From: Fibrisoma montanum
Lineage (GTDB): Bacteria > Bacteroidota > Bacteroidia > Cytophagales > Spirosomataceae
Direction of reading: 5' to 3'
Length of the DNA: 64,000 bases
Assembly: GCF_003583365.1 (NCBI RefSeq)
Contig: NZ_QXED01000005.1
Span: 62,001 to 126,000, forward strand
The notes below the pieces were generated by a model that ran no database searches, was not told the origin of the DNA, and saw only the letters and a program-made list of their open reading frames with translations. Shown here piece after piece: positions 51,838 through 61,612 of this stretch. The first letter of the stretch is position 1. Each line of letters begins with the position of its first letter. The translations under genes and the position numbers were made by a program.

Positions 51838-52761
51838 CTATTGGGGCCGCGAAGCCGTTTGGGGGGGCGTTCCTTTCAGCCGGGCTACGCGGATACCCGA
51901 CAGGCGCTTGTGCCACTGTACGTAGTCGGTCAGCGGATACCGCGTAATCACTACCTCGCCCTGTTCGGAGGAGGCATGCAGCAGGTGCAGCCGGTTGCCC
52001 TGCCGAACGGCCAGCCCAACGTGCTTCATATCCAGACCGGGCCGGGCGGCCGTCAGCATGATGATATCGCCTTCGCGGAGTTGAGCTTCGGCCTGTTTGA
52101 GCTTCTTCTTCGGAATGAAATAGAACGACTGCTGGCTGATTTCGGCTTCAGTGTCGGCCATCTGCTTGAAAATGGCCGGATCACTCAGGTGAGGATATCG
52201 ATACGTAGCCGTGGTCATGTACGATACCGGTTTCGCCACCGACAGGCAGCCCGGCAGTTCGCCGGATACATCCTTGAGCAAGCCTTTGCGCTCGTTATCC
52301 CGGAGCCATTCCGATAGGTAATGAAGTCGGCTGGCGTAGCCGTTGATGACCCCGTTTCGATAGCGCAGACGGGTCAGGTAGCTGCGGAACAGTACGTTCA
52401 GCTGGGCCTGGTTCTGTTTATCGGTGAGGTCCTGCCAGGCCAGCGAGAGGGCCAGAACCGTTTCCAGATAGGTCGTGCAGTCAAAGGCCTTCAGGTTGAC
52501 AACCAGTTGCTCCGCAGCATTGATGTCGAGGGTATGCGGTACGTAGGGAGTGCCCAGAAACTGCTTGCCGATGGTAACGGCCGTTTCGGGCAGGGTTTTC
52601 CCACCGACGATAGATAAGGACCGCAGATCGTCGGGCATTGTCTGGGCGCTGACCGAAGCCGACAGCAGACCAGCAAGAACCAGCAGGCAAAGAACTAAAA
52701 AACGTTGAGGGGTAAGTATGGGCAATACGTAAGCAAAATGAAAACGTACATAGTTTTTCAT
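51838..52761 (-). CDS. DUF1460 cell-wall amidase-like protein
   Basis: The 307-residue secreted protein has a signal peptide (VLCLLVLAGLLSASVSAQ, ending near residue 40) and the DUF1460 (NlpC/P60-like) fold: FDCTTYLETVLAL with the nucleophile cysteine, LRYRNGVINGYASRLHYLSEWL, and DMKHVGLAVRQGNRLHLLHAS with the catalytic histidine. Members such as N-acetylmuramyl-L-alanine amidases cleave peptidoglycan fragments. It lies 37 bp downstream of the GH13 amylase gene and is probably co-transcribed, although no functional link is apparent. Confidence 0.88.
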   Translation of the reverse strand: MKNYVRFHFAYVLPILTPQRFLVLCLLVLAGLLSASVSAQTMPDDLRSLSIVGGKTLPETAVTIGKQFLGTPYVPHTLDINAAEQLVVNLKAFDCTTYLETVLALSLAWQDLTDKQNQAQLNVLFRSYLTRLRYRNGVINGYASRLHYLSEWLRDNERKGLLKDVSGELPGCLSVAKPVSYMTTATYRYPHLSDPAIFKQMADTEAEISQQSFYFIPKKKLKQAEAQLREGDIIMLTAARPGLDMKHVGLAVRQGNRLHLLHASSEQGEVVITRYPLTDYVQWHKRLSGIRVARLKGTPPQTASRPQ

Positions 52762-52798
52762 TCCGTGTTCAGTTTAGGTAGCAGCTAGTAAATAGTAC

Positions 52799-54556
52799 TT
52801 ACTTGATTTCTAACACCATGGCACTCCAGGGGGGTAGTGTTACCGGTACGCCCGCCAGGCCGGCCGTCTCAATCTGCGTGCCGGTGAGAAACAGGTCCGT
52901 GAACTGATACGTTTGTTCCGGAGCCAGATTCATCACCGCAAACGCGTGATTGGGGATGCGGACGGTCGTTTCGTAGGTAACGTCCTGAGCAAAATTACAA
53001 ATGATCAGTAATTTCTGACGATTTGTGTAGCGTAGATAACTATAAATTCGGTGGGCGTCGTAGTTCGGGCTCTGGCCGTTGTCGTTGGCGTACTGAAGAT
53101 CGTAGAAATACCCATTCTGAATGGCATCGCTGCCGTTAACCAGGTGATTCAGACGCTGGTAAAATGAGCGCAGCCGCCGTTGCTCGTCGGTCAGGCCACC
53201 GCCGTCGTAGCGGCCGTTGTTGAGCCAGCCCTGCCACTCCGGTAAACCCCAGTAATCAAAAATGGTGGTGCGGCCGTCGTCACCGCTGAAGCCTTCGCTG
53301 CCTTCGGCCCGTACGCCGATTTCCTGCCCGAAATACAGCATGAGCGGTCCGGTGTGCAGCGTTGCCGACAGCGTCATGCCTGGTACGGCTGCCCACGGAT
53401 TGCCTGCAAAAAAGCGGGATGCGATGCGCTGCTCATCGTGGTTTTCGAGGAAACGGAGCATGTGGTCGGCAAAATCGCCTGATTCCTGCTGCCAGACCCG
53501 GGTGATGTCGTAGCAGGAACCCTGGCCTTCCATCAGCCGGCGAACCGAGTCGTACAGACCAACTTTGTCGTACAGATAATCGAATCCACCTTTGAAAATG
53601 AAGGGGCGATACAACCCCGGATCGTAAATCTCGGCAATGAAACTAAGCCGGGGGTGTCGCTTCTTGACGAGACTAATTGCCCACTGCCAGAACTCAAGCG
53701 GAATCAGATGGGCCATGTCGCACCGAAACCCGTCGACGCCTTTTTCGGCCCAGAACAGCAGTATGTCGAGCATCTGCTGCCACGTGGCCGGAATCGGATT
53801 GAAGTGGGGCCGTCCGCCGTTGAAAATATCGATGCCGTAATTGAGCTTGATGGTTTCGTACCAGTCGTCGATGGAAGGTGCCTCCGTGATTGACCCACTG
53901 CCGGTAACCTTGGCGGGGGATTCTGTCCAGGCCGGGCGGCTGCTGACTGAGCCAGTAGCCCCGGATTCGTGTCCGGTCCGAACCCCCTGGGCCTCCGGCG
54001 ATACGAAGGTTTTGCCGGGGAGGTAGTAAAAATTATTGGACGGAGCGAAGGCTACGGACGTATCGTCCCGTTCGCCCAGGTCGACAACACCCGCCGGTCT
54101 GGCGTCGGACCCGTACTGGCGGGCGACGTGGTTGGGCACGAAATCGATAATCACTTTGAGCCCGTGGGCGTGCGTTCGCTGGATGAGGGACTCGAACTCT
54201 GCCATACGGTTGCCGACATTGTGGGCCAGGTCGGGGTTGACGTCGTAGTAATCTTTGATGGCGTAGGGCGAACCCGCGCGGCCTTTCACTACGGCCGGAT
54301 CGTCGGGGCGAATCCCGTAGGCGGAGTAATCGGTTTGTATGGCGTGTTCAATTACGCCGGTAAACCAGACGTGCGACACACCGAACAAACGGAGCTCGCG
54401 AAGAGCCGCATCGTTGATGTCGTCAAACTTGCCAACTCCGTTTTCGTCGCGGCTGCCCCAGTGGCGGTTGGTGGTTGTCTGGTTGCCAAATAAACGGGTA
54501 AAAATTTGATAGATAACCAGTTTGTCCATGATAGGAACTGCAGCCGCTGTATTCAT
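52799..54556 (-). CDS. GH13 alpha-amylase family enzyme (cytoplasmic)
   Basis: The 585-residue frame starts at the ATG at 54556 (MNTAAAVPIMDKLVIYQIFTR); the upstream extension is not family-like. The (beta/alpha)8 barrel is complete: VWFTGVIEHA, DFVPNHVARQ, nucleophile Asp in GFRCDMAHLI, acid/base Glu in FIAEIYDPG and the third Asp in FLENHDEQR. No signal peptide precedes the barrel, so it should act on intracellular alpha-glucans, with a partner secreted amylase divergently encoded. A C-terminal beta domain ends the protein. It is probably co-transcribed with the DUF1460 gene. Confidence 0.92.
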   Translation of the reverse strand: MNTAAAVPIMDKLVIYQIFTRLFGNQTTTNRHWGSRDENGVGKFDDINDAALRELRLFGVSHVWFTGVIEHAIQTDYSAYGIRPDDPAVVKGRAGSPYAIKDYYDVNPDLAHNVGNRMAEFESLIQRTHAHGLKVIIDFVPNHVARQYGSDARPAGVVDLGERDDTSVAFAPSNNFYYLPGKTFVSPEAQGVRTGHESGATGSVSSRPAWTESPAKVTGSGSITEAPSIDDWYETIKLNYGIDIFNGGRPHFNPIPATWQQMLDILLFWAEKGVDGFRCDMAHLIPLEFWQWAISLVKKRHPRLSFIAEIYDPGLYRPFIFKGGFDYLYDKVGLYDSVRRLMEGQGSCYDITRVWQQESGDFADHMLRFLENHDEQRIASRFFAGNPWAAVPGMTLSATLHTGPLMLYFGQEIGVRAEGSEGFSGDDGRTTIFDYWGLPEWQGWLNNGRYDGGGLTDEQRRLRSFYQRLNHLVNGSDAIQNGYFYDLQYANDNGQSPNYDAHRIYSYLRYTNRQKLLIICNFAQDVTYETTVRIPNHAFAVMNLAPEQTYQFTDLFLTGTQIETAGLAGVPVTLPPWSAMVLEIK

Positions 54557-54601
54557 GTCGTTGACTCGGTACGTGTACGGGGGTGAGTAGTCAATAAACA
54601 G

Positions 54602-54644
54602 CAAAATTATGGTCTTTTTCAGTGATAATCTTGCTCTATTTTTG
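54602..54644. promoter_or_regulatory. Back-to-back promoters between the two amylase genes
   Basis: Two exact TAnnTTTG boxes face opposite ways: TAATTTTG on the minus strand (54609-54602) toward the cytoplasmic amylase and TATTTTTG on the plus strand (54637-54644) toward the secreted amylase. They are 27 bp apart, so one bound regulator could affect both. Clear -33 elements are not seen. Confidence 0.6.
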
Positions 54645-54683
54645 TCTTTTTGCGAATCGGCAAGAAACCAAACGAACCGCCAC

Positions 54684-56564
54684 ATGAAGAAACGCCATTT
54701 GCTATGCCTGTTTTTCGGACTGCTTTCCCTCTCACCTTCGCTCGCGCAGAACGCGCAGGTGAAGCGGGTTGACCCCACAAACTGGTGGGTTGGTATGAAG
54801 AATCCGAACCTTCAATTGTTACTGTATGGCCCCAACGCCGGTACGTTAACTTACACCATCAATTACCCGGGTGTTAAACTAGTTAAAGCCAATACCGTTG
54901 ACAACCCGAACTACGTTTTCCTGGACGTAACGATTGCGCCGACAACGAAACCCGGTACGTTGCAGATCGTTGGCAAGAAGGGAGCGCAGACCGTTACGCA
55001 GCCCTACGAACTGAAAGCCCGCACCAGTACGCCAAAAGGGCAGGGACTGACGGCCGCCGATTTTATCTACCTGATCATGCCCGACCGCTTCGCAAACGGC
55101 GATCCGGCCAACGACAAATTTCCGGATATGCTCGACCCGCAGGCCGATACCAAAAATCCGTACCTGCGGCACGGGGGCGACTTTAAGGGGATAATCGACC
55201 ACCTCGATTACCTGAGCGATATGGGGGCGACGGCCTTGTGGCTGACGCCGGTAATCGCGAACGACGAAACCCTCAAAAAGGAAGGGCCGGACCGCAACCA
55301 GGCCGGATACCACGGCTACCACTTCACGGATCACTACCAGGTTGACAAGCGGTTTGGCGGCAATGCGGGCTACATCGGACTGGCCGATGCCCTGCACAAG
55401 CGGGGGATGAAACTGGTGCAGGATGCCGTCTACAACCACGTCAGCGACGATCACTGGTTTTTCAAGGACAAGCCGACGCCCGACTGGTTCAACAACTGGC
55501 CGACCTATACGGGGTCGACTCACAAGGAGCAGCCGCTCTACGATCCCTACGGAGCCGAAGCCGACCGCAAAACGCTGCTCGACGGCTGGTTTACGTCTTT
55601 CCTGCCCGACCTGAACCAGCGTAATCCGTACGTGGCTAACTACCTGATTCAGCACGCAGTCTGGTCGACGGAGATGTTCAACCTCGACGGCTGGCGGATC
55701 GATACGTACAAATACAACGACCCTGCGTTCCTGAATCGCTGCAACCAGGCGCTGATGAATGAATACCCCAACATCCTGCTTTTCGGGGAGTCGGTGGTAA
55801 ATAACCCGGTTGGGCAGGCTTTTTTTGTGAAGAACACAGTTAGTGGGTTTGATTTCAGGAGCAATCAGCCCAGTACCCTGGATTTTGCCCTGTACAACGC
55901 CACCAACGACGCCCTGAATCAGAACTACGACTGGGATACGGGGGTGAACCGGCTGCATCAGGTGCTGGCGCAGGACGTAGTGTATGCCAATCCGATGAAG
56001 CTGGTCACGTTTCTGGAAAACCACGACTCCGACCGCTACTTCTCGGTTATCGGCGAGGATGTTAACAAATACAAATTGGGGGTGGCCTTCCTGCTGACCA
56101 CGCGCGGCATTCCGCAATGGTACTACGGCACCGAAGTGCTGATGAAGGGTACAAAAAACCCGACCGATGCCGAGGTGCGGAAGGACTTTCCGGGTGGTTT
56201 TCCCGGTGATAAAGAAAATAAATTTGAAGCCGCCGGCCGGAATGAGCGTGAAAACGACGCGTTTCAGTTCGTTCGGAAACTAGCTACGTATCGGCGGAGC
56301 AACCCGGTGCTGCAAACGGGTAAGCTGATGCAGTTCGTGCCCCAGAACGGCGTTTACACGTACTTCCGTTACAATGCCGACAAGACCGTAATGGTTGTCA
56401 TGAACAGCGATAAGAAAGAAGTCACCCTCGACGGGGCGCGTTTTGCCGAACGCACCAAAGGCTTTTCGTCGGCCCGCAACGTCGTCACCGACGAGACGGT
56501 CAGTGATCTGAAAACCCTGAAGGTACCGGGTCAAACGGTCTGGGTACTGGAGTTGGGCAAGTAA
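54684..56564 (+). CDS. Secreted GH13 amylase with cyclomaltodextrinase-type N-domain (neopullulanase/SusA-like)
   Basis: The 626-residue protein starts at 54684 with a signal peptide (MKKRHLLCLFFGLLSLSPSLAQ). An N-terminal Ig-like domain (about 25-120: WWVGMKNPNLQLLLYGPN) of the cyclomaltodextrinase type precedes the GH13 barrel: MPDRFANGD, DAVYNHVSDDHW, nucleophile Asp in GWRIDTYKYND, Glu in LLFGESVV and Asp in FLENHDSDRY. The C-terminal beta domain ends at VWVLELGK. It probably cuts malto-oligosaccharides or pullulan in the periplasm and works with the divergent cytoplasmic GH13 enzyme. Confidence 0.93.
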   Translation: MKKRHLLCLFFGLLSLSPSLAQNAQVKRVDPTNWWVGMKNPNLQLLLYGPNAGTLTYTINYPGVKLVKANTVDNPNYVFLDVTIAPTTKPGTLQIVGKKGAQTVTQPYELKARTSTPKGQGLTAADFIYLIMPDRFANGDPANDKFPDMLDPQADTKNPYLRHGGDFKGIIDHLDYLSDMGATALWLTPVIANDETLKKEGPDRNQAGYHGYHFTDHYQVDKRFGGNAGYIGLADALHKRGMKLVQDAVYNHVSDDHWFFKDKPTPDWFNNWPTYTGSTHKEQPLYDPYGAEADRKTLLDGWFTSFLPDLNQRNPYVANYLIQHAVWSTEMFNLDGWRIDTYKYNDPAFLNRCNQALMNEYPNILLFGESVVNNPVGQAFFVKNTVSGFDFRSNQPSTLDFALYNATNDALNQNYDWDTGVNRLHQVLAQDVVYANPMKLVTFLENHDSDRYFSVIGEDVNKYKLGVAFLLTTRGIPQWYYGTEVLMKGTKNPTDAEVRKDFPGGFPGDKENKFEAAGRNERENDAFQFVRKLATYRRSNPVLQTGKLMQFVPQNGVYTYFRYNADKTVMVVMNSDKKEVTLDGARFAERTKGFSSARNVVTDETVSDLKTLKVPGQTVWVLELGK

Positions 56565-56597
56565 TTTGACTACTTCGGAATACCCTCTAGTATCATA

Positions 56598-56630
56598 ACC
56601 CCAAACCCCTAATGGGGTTTGGGGTGTTTT
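56598..56630. terminator. Perfect 12-bp terminator hairpin between amylase and GH8 genes
   Basis: ACCCCAAACCCC (56598-56609) and GGGGTTTGGGGT (56614-56625) pair perfectly around a 4-nt loop, followed by GTTTT. It lies between convergent genes and can terminate both, best for the plus strand. Confidence 0.9.
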
Positions 56631-56641
56631 CGGACGAAGAC

Positions 56642-59575
56642 CTATCGCTCAATAATCAGCTTAAACGTTCGTCTGGTGGCGTCCTGCCGGGCGTTCAGCA
56701 GGTACAGCCCGGCGGGTAGGTTCTGAAAATCCAGTTCAAGGGTATTGGCCCCGGCCTGCACCGCTTTGGTTTGCTCGCTGACGGTCCGACCGTTCAGGCC
56801 GACGAGGGTAAGCGCCAGTTGCCCCGCCTGGGGCGTATCCCACTGCAATCGGCACAGTCCCGCGCTGGGGTTCGGCGACAGACTCGCGGCCAGTGGTCGC
56901 TCCGGAGCGGCCTGCCGGGCTCCCGTCGACGTGCGCAGCGTGAGCTGATCGACGTAGAAGGTGTAGGACTGACCGTTGCGCACACCACGGTCCTGAAAAT
57001 TAATCCGCTTCACCGTTCCGGGATTACCCAGTTCGTTCCAGCCAACGGTGTACTGCTGCCAGGTGTTGGCCGGGACGTCGAGGGCTTTGGTCGCCGACAG
57101 GTTGGTGTTATCGTCGGTATGGACGTAGAGCTGCAGTTTAGCGCCAGTCGGGCCGCCATGAATCCAGAACCGCAGCCCCCCGGGGTACTGTGCCGGGTTG
57201 ACGGCATTCGCGGACCGCAGCGACAGGGCCGACCAGTCGGTGTTGACCGAAACGGCCAGGGATTGGTTGCCTACCTGAACCGGCGACGTACTGGCGAAGT
57301 TAGGCGAACCGCCGGGCAGGCTCCACGACCAGTTTTCCCAACCACTGGCCAGCGCATCGCCGTAGATAACCGCGTCCGGCTGGCTGGTCGGCAGCGTCGT
57401 TACGTTGAGCGCATTACTGGCCGACGAGGTGTTACCGGCTGCATCGCGGGCCTTAACCGTCATGGTGTACGTAGTTCCGGCGTTCAGCCCGGTCAGGTTG
57501 TAGCTTGTGCCGCTGGTTTCGCCCACCTTTGTGCCGTTGCGGTAAATCTCATAGGCCGTTACGCCCACGTTGTCGGTCGAAGCCGTCCAGCCCAGCGTAA
57601 AACTGGTTTGGGTGATCGACGAAGCCACCAGAGTAGCCGGGATTGTTGGGGCCTGGGTGTCGGCCGGTGGTGCGCCGGCGGTCGACAGGCGCAAGTCGTC
57701 GATAAACAGGCTGTGTCCTGATCCCACCGCATCCTGAAGATTGATCCGCCTGATCTGCGTCGGGTTGCCCAGATCGGCCCATGATACGGTAAATTGCTTC
57801 CAGCTGCTGGCCGGTACGTTGATGGCCACGTGGCGGCTTTCGGCCCCGCTGTCGTCCCGCTGCGTGTAAAGCTGTAATTGATTGCCGGTGCTACCGCCGT
57901 AGGCCCAGAACTGAATGCCACCCGGATAATCGGCAGTACGAATGAGGTTATCGCTCCGCAGACTCAGCCCGCCCCACGCGTTGTACATCCGAACCCCCAT
58001 CGAATAGCTCCCGACTTTCACGACCGCCGTGCCCGAATAGTCGGTTCCGGTGCTCCACGACCAGTTCTGCCAGCTCGCGTTGAGTGCATCGCCATACACC
58101 GTCAGGTCACTGGACGTAGCGGCCGGAGTGGTAACCGTCAGGCCATTACTGGCTGTTGAGAGATTCCCGGCGTTGTCGCGGGCACGTACGGTCATGGTGT
58201 AGGTTGTACTGGGCGACAATCCCGATACCACGAAAGACGTCGTGCTGCTTTGGCCGATCACGGTGCCGTTCCGCAGGATGTCGTAGCTCGAAACGCCCAC
58301 GTTATCCGTCGATGCCGACCAGGTAAGCGTAAACTCCTGTTGGGTTACGTTGGAAGCCGCCAGGTTGGTGGGCGCGCTGGGTGCCTGGGTGTCGGGCGTT
58401 GATGATGGATTGGTGGTCGGGTCCCAGAAATTACCCGTCATGGCCAGCATATACAGCACCCGCAGCGAATGGCCGAAATACCGTTCGTAGGTCAGGTCCT
58501 GATTTTTGACAAACGAGGCAAAGGCATCGACACGGTTCTGGCTTTTGGCCATAGCACCCACGGCAAACGCACCCGTGAAGCAGACACTCGGGAACGTACC
58601 GATTACGGAGCCATCCCGGCGATAACCGTCTTTGACGTTTGCAATACCCCCAACCGGCCCGGCGACCCAGTCCGTAACGCGGTCGAGCCAGGTTTTTGCA
58701 CTGGTGTTGCCGCTCCAGAGGTAATCAATAGCAAAACGCCACGGGGTGCGGCAGGCATCGTAGAGATAATCGACCCCGCCATTCCGAAAACCGTACTGCG
58801 TGCAGCCCCCACCCGGCGTGCCGTTGCTGTGCTGCCAGTCCGACACCAGGCCCGTTGAGGGGTGCGCATTGGCGTTGAGCATGACGTAGGCATCGCGGGC
58901 CATGTTGGTCCAGTAGGCGGCATCGGCCGGAACGTGCTGCGCAAACGCCCGGTAGTAAGCCGGTGATGCATACGACTGGTTCATGCAGTCTTCACCCCCG
59001 AATGTATCGCCGGGTTTCAGAACGTGCAGACCGCTGCCGGTTACGACCGTCTCGTGCTGCTTCATTTTGTTGATCAGGTACGTAGCGTCGGCCTGGTAGT
59101 TATGGGGAGCGGTGGTGCCGGGCCATTGCTGATTGGCAATGATAAGCGCCATCGCTACGTCGAGTTCGCCGTCGGTAGCCGAATTCTGGCCGAGGATGCC
59201 GCCCGCGCAGCCGCCAATCTTCCAGTGCATGAGCCCGTTGGCATCCCGAAAGTTCTTGTGGTACTGCCACAGCCCGTCGAATAGGGTCTTGTCACCGAAA
59301 TAGGCCGTCAGGAGCATGCCGTAGCCAATGCCTTCGGAGACGGTTTCGTTGGGGGTATCGTATTTCACCCGGTAGACACCGTTCCCGCAGTTGTCTACGT
59401 AGTTCGCTTTCCAGTACGCATAAGCCGCCTGCACATCGGCGCTGGATACGGTCGTTGGCTTAAAGCCCTGAGCATACGTAACCTGCTGTGGAAACGGTCG
59501 TTGTGGCGTCTGCGCCCAGCCATTGAGGGATAGCATGAGGATGAAAAACAAGGCACACGTAGAGAGTTGTTTCAT
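56642..59575 (-). CDS. Secreted multidomain GH8 glycosidase with FN3 and carbohydrate-binding modules (T9SS cargo)
   Basis: The 977-residue protein starts with a signal peptide (LSTCALFFILMLSLNGWAQ). The GH8 catalytic domain (about 25-410) has the acid Glu in SEGIGYGM and Asp in ATDGELDVA. Then follow, in order, an FN3 domain (about 420-505), a CBM-like beta-sandwich (about 510-640), a second FN3 (about 645-735), a second CBM-like domain (about 740-880) and a T9SS type-A sorting domain (about 895-977, ending RTFKLIIER). It should be exported across the outer membrane to hydrolyse beta-1,4-linked glucan, xylan or chitosan. The two FN3-CBM blocks look duplicated. Confidence 0.92.
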   Translation of the reverse strand: MKQLSTCALFFILMLSLNGWAQTPQRPFPQQVTYAQGFKPTTVSSADVQAAYAYWKANYVDNCGNGVYRVKYDTPNETVSEGIGYGMLLTAYFGDKTLFDGLWQYHKNFRDANGLMHWKIGGCAGGILGQNSATDGELDVAMALIIANQQWPGTTAPHNYQADATYLINKMKQHETVVTGSGLHVLKPGDTFGGEDCMNQSYASPAYYRAFAQHVPADAAYWTNMARDAYVMLNANAHPSTGLVSDWQHSNGTPGGGCTQYGFRNGGVDYLYDACRTPWRFAIDYLWSGNTSAKTWLDRVTDWVAGPVGGIANVKDGYRRDGSVIGTFPSVCFTGAFAVGAMAKSQNRVDAFASFVKNQDLTYERYFGHSLRVLYMLAMTGNFWDPTTNPSSTPDTQAPSAPTNLAASNVTQQEFTLTWSASTDNVGVSSYDILRNGTVIGQSSTTSFVVSGLSPSTTYTMTVRARDNAGNLSTASNGLTVTTPAATSSDLTVYGDALNASWQNWSWSTGTDYSGTAVVKVGSYSMGVRMYNAWGGLSLRSDNLIRTADYPGGIQFWAYGGSTGNQLQLYTQRDDSGAESRHVAINVPASSWKQFTVSWADLGNPTQIRRINLQDAVGSGHSLFIDDLRLSTAGAPPADTQAPTIPATLVASSITQTSFTLGWTASTDNVGVTAYEIYRNGTKVGETSGTSYNLTGLNAGTTYTMTVKARDAAGNTSSASNALNVTTLPTSQPDAVIYGDALASGWENWSWSLPGGSPNFASTSPVQVGNQSLAVSVNTDWSALSLRSANAVNPAQYPGGLRFWIHGGPTGAKLQLYVHTDDNTNLSATKALDVPANTWQQYTVGWNELGNPGTVKRINFQDRGVRNGQSYTFYVDQLTLRTSTGARQAAPERPLAASLSPNPSAGLCRLQWDTPQAGQLALTLVGLNGRTVSEQTKAVQAGANTLELDFQNLPAGLYLLNARQDATRRTFKLIIER

Positions 59576-60068
59576 AGCTGGACGGGGGTTTTCAGAATGC
59601 TATGAAAGGTAAATGAAATTTTAAATTTTTGTACTCTGTTGCGTATTTTTTTAACTTGATAGAGACTTGCTGGTCTGTTATAAATGAGCATATCTTGCCT
59701 CCGCCCGCTACGGATATGGCCCAGCCCTGGTGTTTTTAAAGCCTGCTCTGACCCCGAACCGGGTAGTTATCTGAAATTGAAAAACAGTTTATGCTACTTG
59801 TAGTGCTCAGACGACGGTTAGAAAAAAGGTCAGCCTTATATAAAGCTGACCTTTTTTGATTTGATTTCAACGCTCTGATAAGTCTGAGAACCATGGCATA
59901 TTCCCTGTACTCATGAAAACCAGTACCAGCTTATTCGTCTTGATGACGGCCTTGTCATCGCGTGAGCACGATTCAATCTCCGACGACGGCTCGCCCGTGG
60001 GCCGGTTTTGCGTACCGATCGAACCTGTTTGGTAAACTTCCTTACATGAGCATACGTACTAACCGGGT
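59576..60068. other. Gap between the GH8 and argH genes with a bidirectional terminator
   Basis: In 493 bp I see one clear element, the terminator at 59822-59857, and a possible short plus-strand frame at 59913-60035 (40 codons, signal-like start MKTSTSLFVLM) that looks like a decayed gene. No convincing promoter for GH8 is seen in its upstream AT-rich part. Confidence 0.4.
59822..59857. terminator. Bidirectional terminator, argH end
   Basis: GGTCAGC (59828-59834) and GCTGACC (59845-59851) form a stem flanked by six A and six T, so it can terminate in both directions. It lies downstream of argH on the minus strand. Confidence 0.9.
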
Positions 60069-61418
60069 TCAGGCCAGTAGCCGTTCAATGGCGGCCTGGG
60101 CTCGGTCGGCCCCAAAACCTGCGAGTGCATCGGTCATGGCCTGCTGAATCAGGTCATTGCCCAGGTTGCCGATACTGCCTTCGTGCGTATGGTGCAACTC
60201 GCGGGGCGCTTGCGGGCCGTCGGTGTGGTCCGTCTGTTCCGCAATTTCCTTGCCAATCTGCCGGTACGCTTCCCGGAACGGTACGCCCTGCAGCACCAGT
60301 TCATTCACCCGTTCAACGCTGAACAAGAGGTCGTACTTTGGATCATCGAGCAGATTAGACTTCACCTGGAGCCGTTCGAGCATGAAGTCCGTGATACTGA
60401 GGCAATCAAGCAGCTCATCAAAAGCAGGCATAAGCACCTCCTTCAGAATCTGCATATCCCGGTGATAGCCGGACGGCAGGTTACTGAGAACCAGCGTTAC
60501 CTCCATCGGCAGGGCCTTCAGGCGATTGGTTTTGGCCCGCAGCAATTCCGCTACGTCGGGGTTTTTCTTATGCGGCATGATGCTGCTGCCCGTCGTCAGG
60601 GCATCGGGCAGAGTCAGGAAGCCGAAGTTCTGGCTGTTGTACAGGCAGATGTCCATCGCCATCCGCGACAGGGTGGCGGCTACAGCCGCCAGGGCGTTGA
60701 GCGCCGTCTGTTCGGTTTTGCCACGGGTCATCTGCGCGTACACGACATTGACGTTCATGCCCTCAAAGCCGAGTAGTTCGGTCGTCAGCGTACGGTTCAG
60801 CGGAAAGGAGGAGCCGTAGCCCGCGCCCGAGCCGAGCGGGTTCCGGTTGGCCAGCCGGTAAGCCGTTTGCAGCGTCAGCATATCGTCGGCGAGGGCTTCG
60901 GCGTACGCACCGAACCACAGGCCAAACGAAGACGGCATGGCTATCTGGAGGTGCGTGTAGCCCGGTAGCAGGTCGGCTTTGTGCTGCTCTGAGCGGTCAA
61001 TCAACCGGGTGAACACACGCTGTACTGCCCCGGCGACCTGCCAGAGCCGGTCGCGGGTGAATAGTTTGAGATCCACCAGCACCTGGTCATTGCGCGAACG
61101 GCCCGAGTGAATTTTCTTGCCCGTATCGCCCAGTTGCCGGGTCAGCATCAGTTCAACCTGCGAGTGTACATCTTCAACACCGTCTTCAATCACAAACTGA
61201 CCGGCCTGGATCTGCTGGAAAATAGCCTTCAGTTCGGTTTTCAGGGCCGAAAGTTCATCGGAGGTAAGCAGTCCGATGGTTTCGAGCATGTGGGCGTGGG
61301 CGAGGTTGCCCAGTACGTCGAAGGGCGCGAGGTACTGGTCCATCTCGCGGTCGCGGCCGACGGTAAAGCGTTCAATCTGGGCGTCGGTGACGGTCGATTC
61401 TTTTTGCCAGAGTTTCAA
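60069..61418 (-). CDS. argH: Argininosuccinate lyase
   Basis: This 449-residue enzyme splits argininosuccinate into arginine and fumarate, the last step of arginine synthesis. The fumarase-superfamily signature is intact (GSSIMPHKKNPD). The best start is a TTG at 61418, giving MKLWQKESTVTDAQIERFTVGRD, the usual N-terminus; the ATG at 61466 would add a hydrophobic, non-homologous stretch. Other conserved segments are HSGRSRNDQ and PGYTHLQIAMP. No other arg gene is adjacent. Confidence 0.93.
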   Translation of the reverse strand: MKLWQKESTVTDAQIERFTVGRDREMDQYLAPFDVLGNLAHAHMLETIGLLTSDELSALKTELKAIFQQIQAGQFVIEDGVEDVHSQVELMLTRQLGDTGKKIHSGRSRNDQVLVDLKLFTRDRLWQVAGAVQRVFTRLIDRSEQHKADLLPGYTHLQIAMPSSFGLWFGAYAEALADDMLTLQTAYRLANRNPLGSGAGYGSSFPLNRTLTTELLGFEGMNVNVVYAQMTRGKTEQTALNALAAVAATLSRMAMDICLYNSQNFGFLTLPDALTTGSSIMPHKKNPDVAELLRAKTNRLKALPMEVTLVLSNLPSGYHRDMQILKEVLMPAFDELLDCLSITDFMLERLQVKSNLLDDPKYDLLFSVERVNELVLQGVPFREAYRQIGKEIAEQTDHTDGPQAPRELHHTHEGSIGNLGNDLIQQAMTDALAGFGADRAQAAIERLLA

Positions 61419-61561
61419 GGGGCAGATGAATTGAATGAATACAGCAAGGACAAGGCCGCTGGACAAATTACCAGCCGATTGGTCTTGTTGATGGCGGCAA
61501 AGTTCGGAAACTAACGCCAGTTACCTCACCCACCTCCCTGTTTTATTCAGGCGTCGAGGGT

Positions 61562-61591
61562 AAAAAAAACGGCTTTGGAATCCAAAGCCGC
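61562..61591 (-). terminator. Terminator of the universal stress protein gene
   Basis: CGGCTTTGG and CCAAAGCCG form a stem with a 3-nt loop, followed on the minus strand by eight U (61569-61562). It ends the UspA gene 21 bp beyond its stop codon. Confidence 0.93.
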
Positions 61592-61612
61592 ATCGTAAAC
61601 GAACTAGGTCGC

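Noticed and set aside
54879-56117. Long minus-strand frame (412 codons) inside the secreted amylase gene
   Set aside because: It is a shadow of a GC-rich coding region with complete GH13 motifs on the plus strand; the minus frame has no recognisable domain and is Arg/Val-rich as expected for an antisense shadow.
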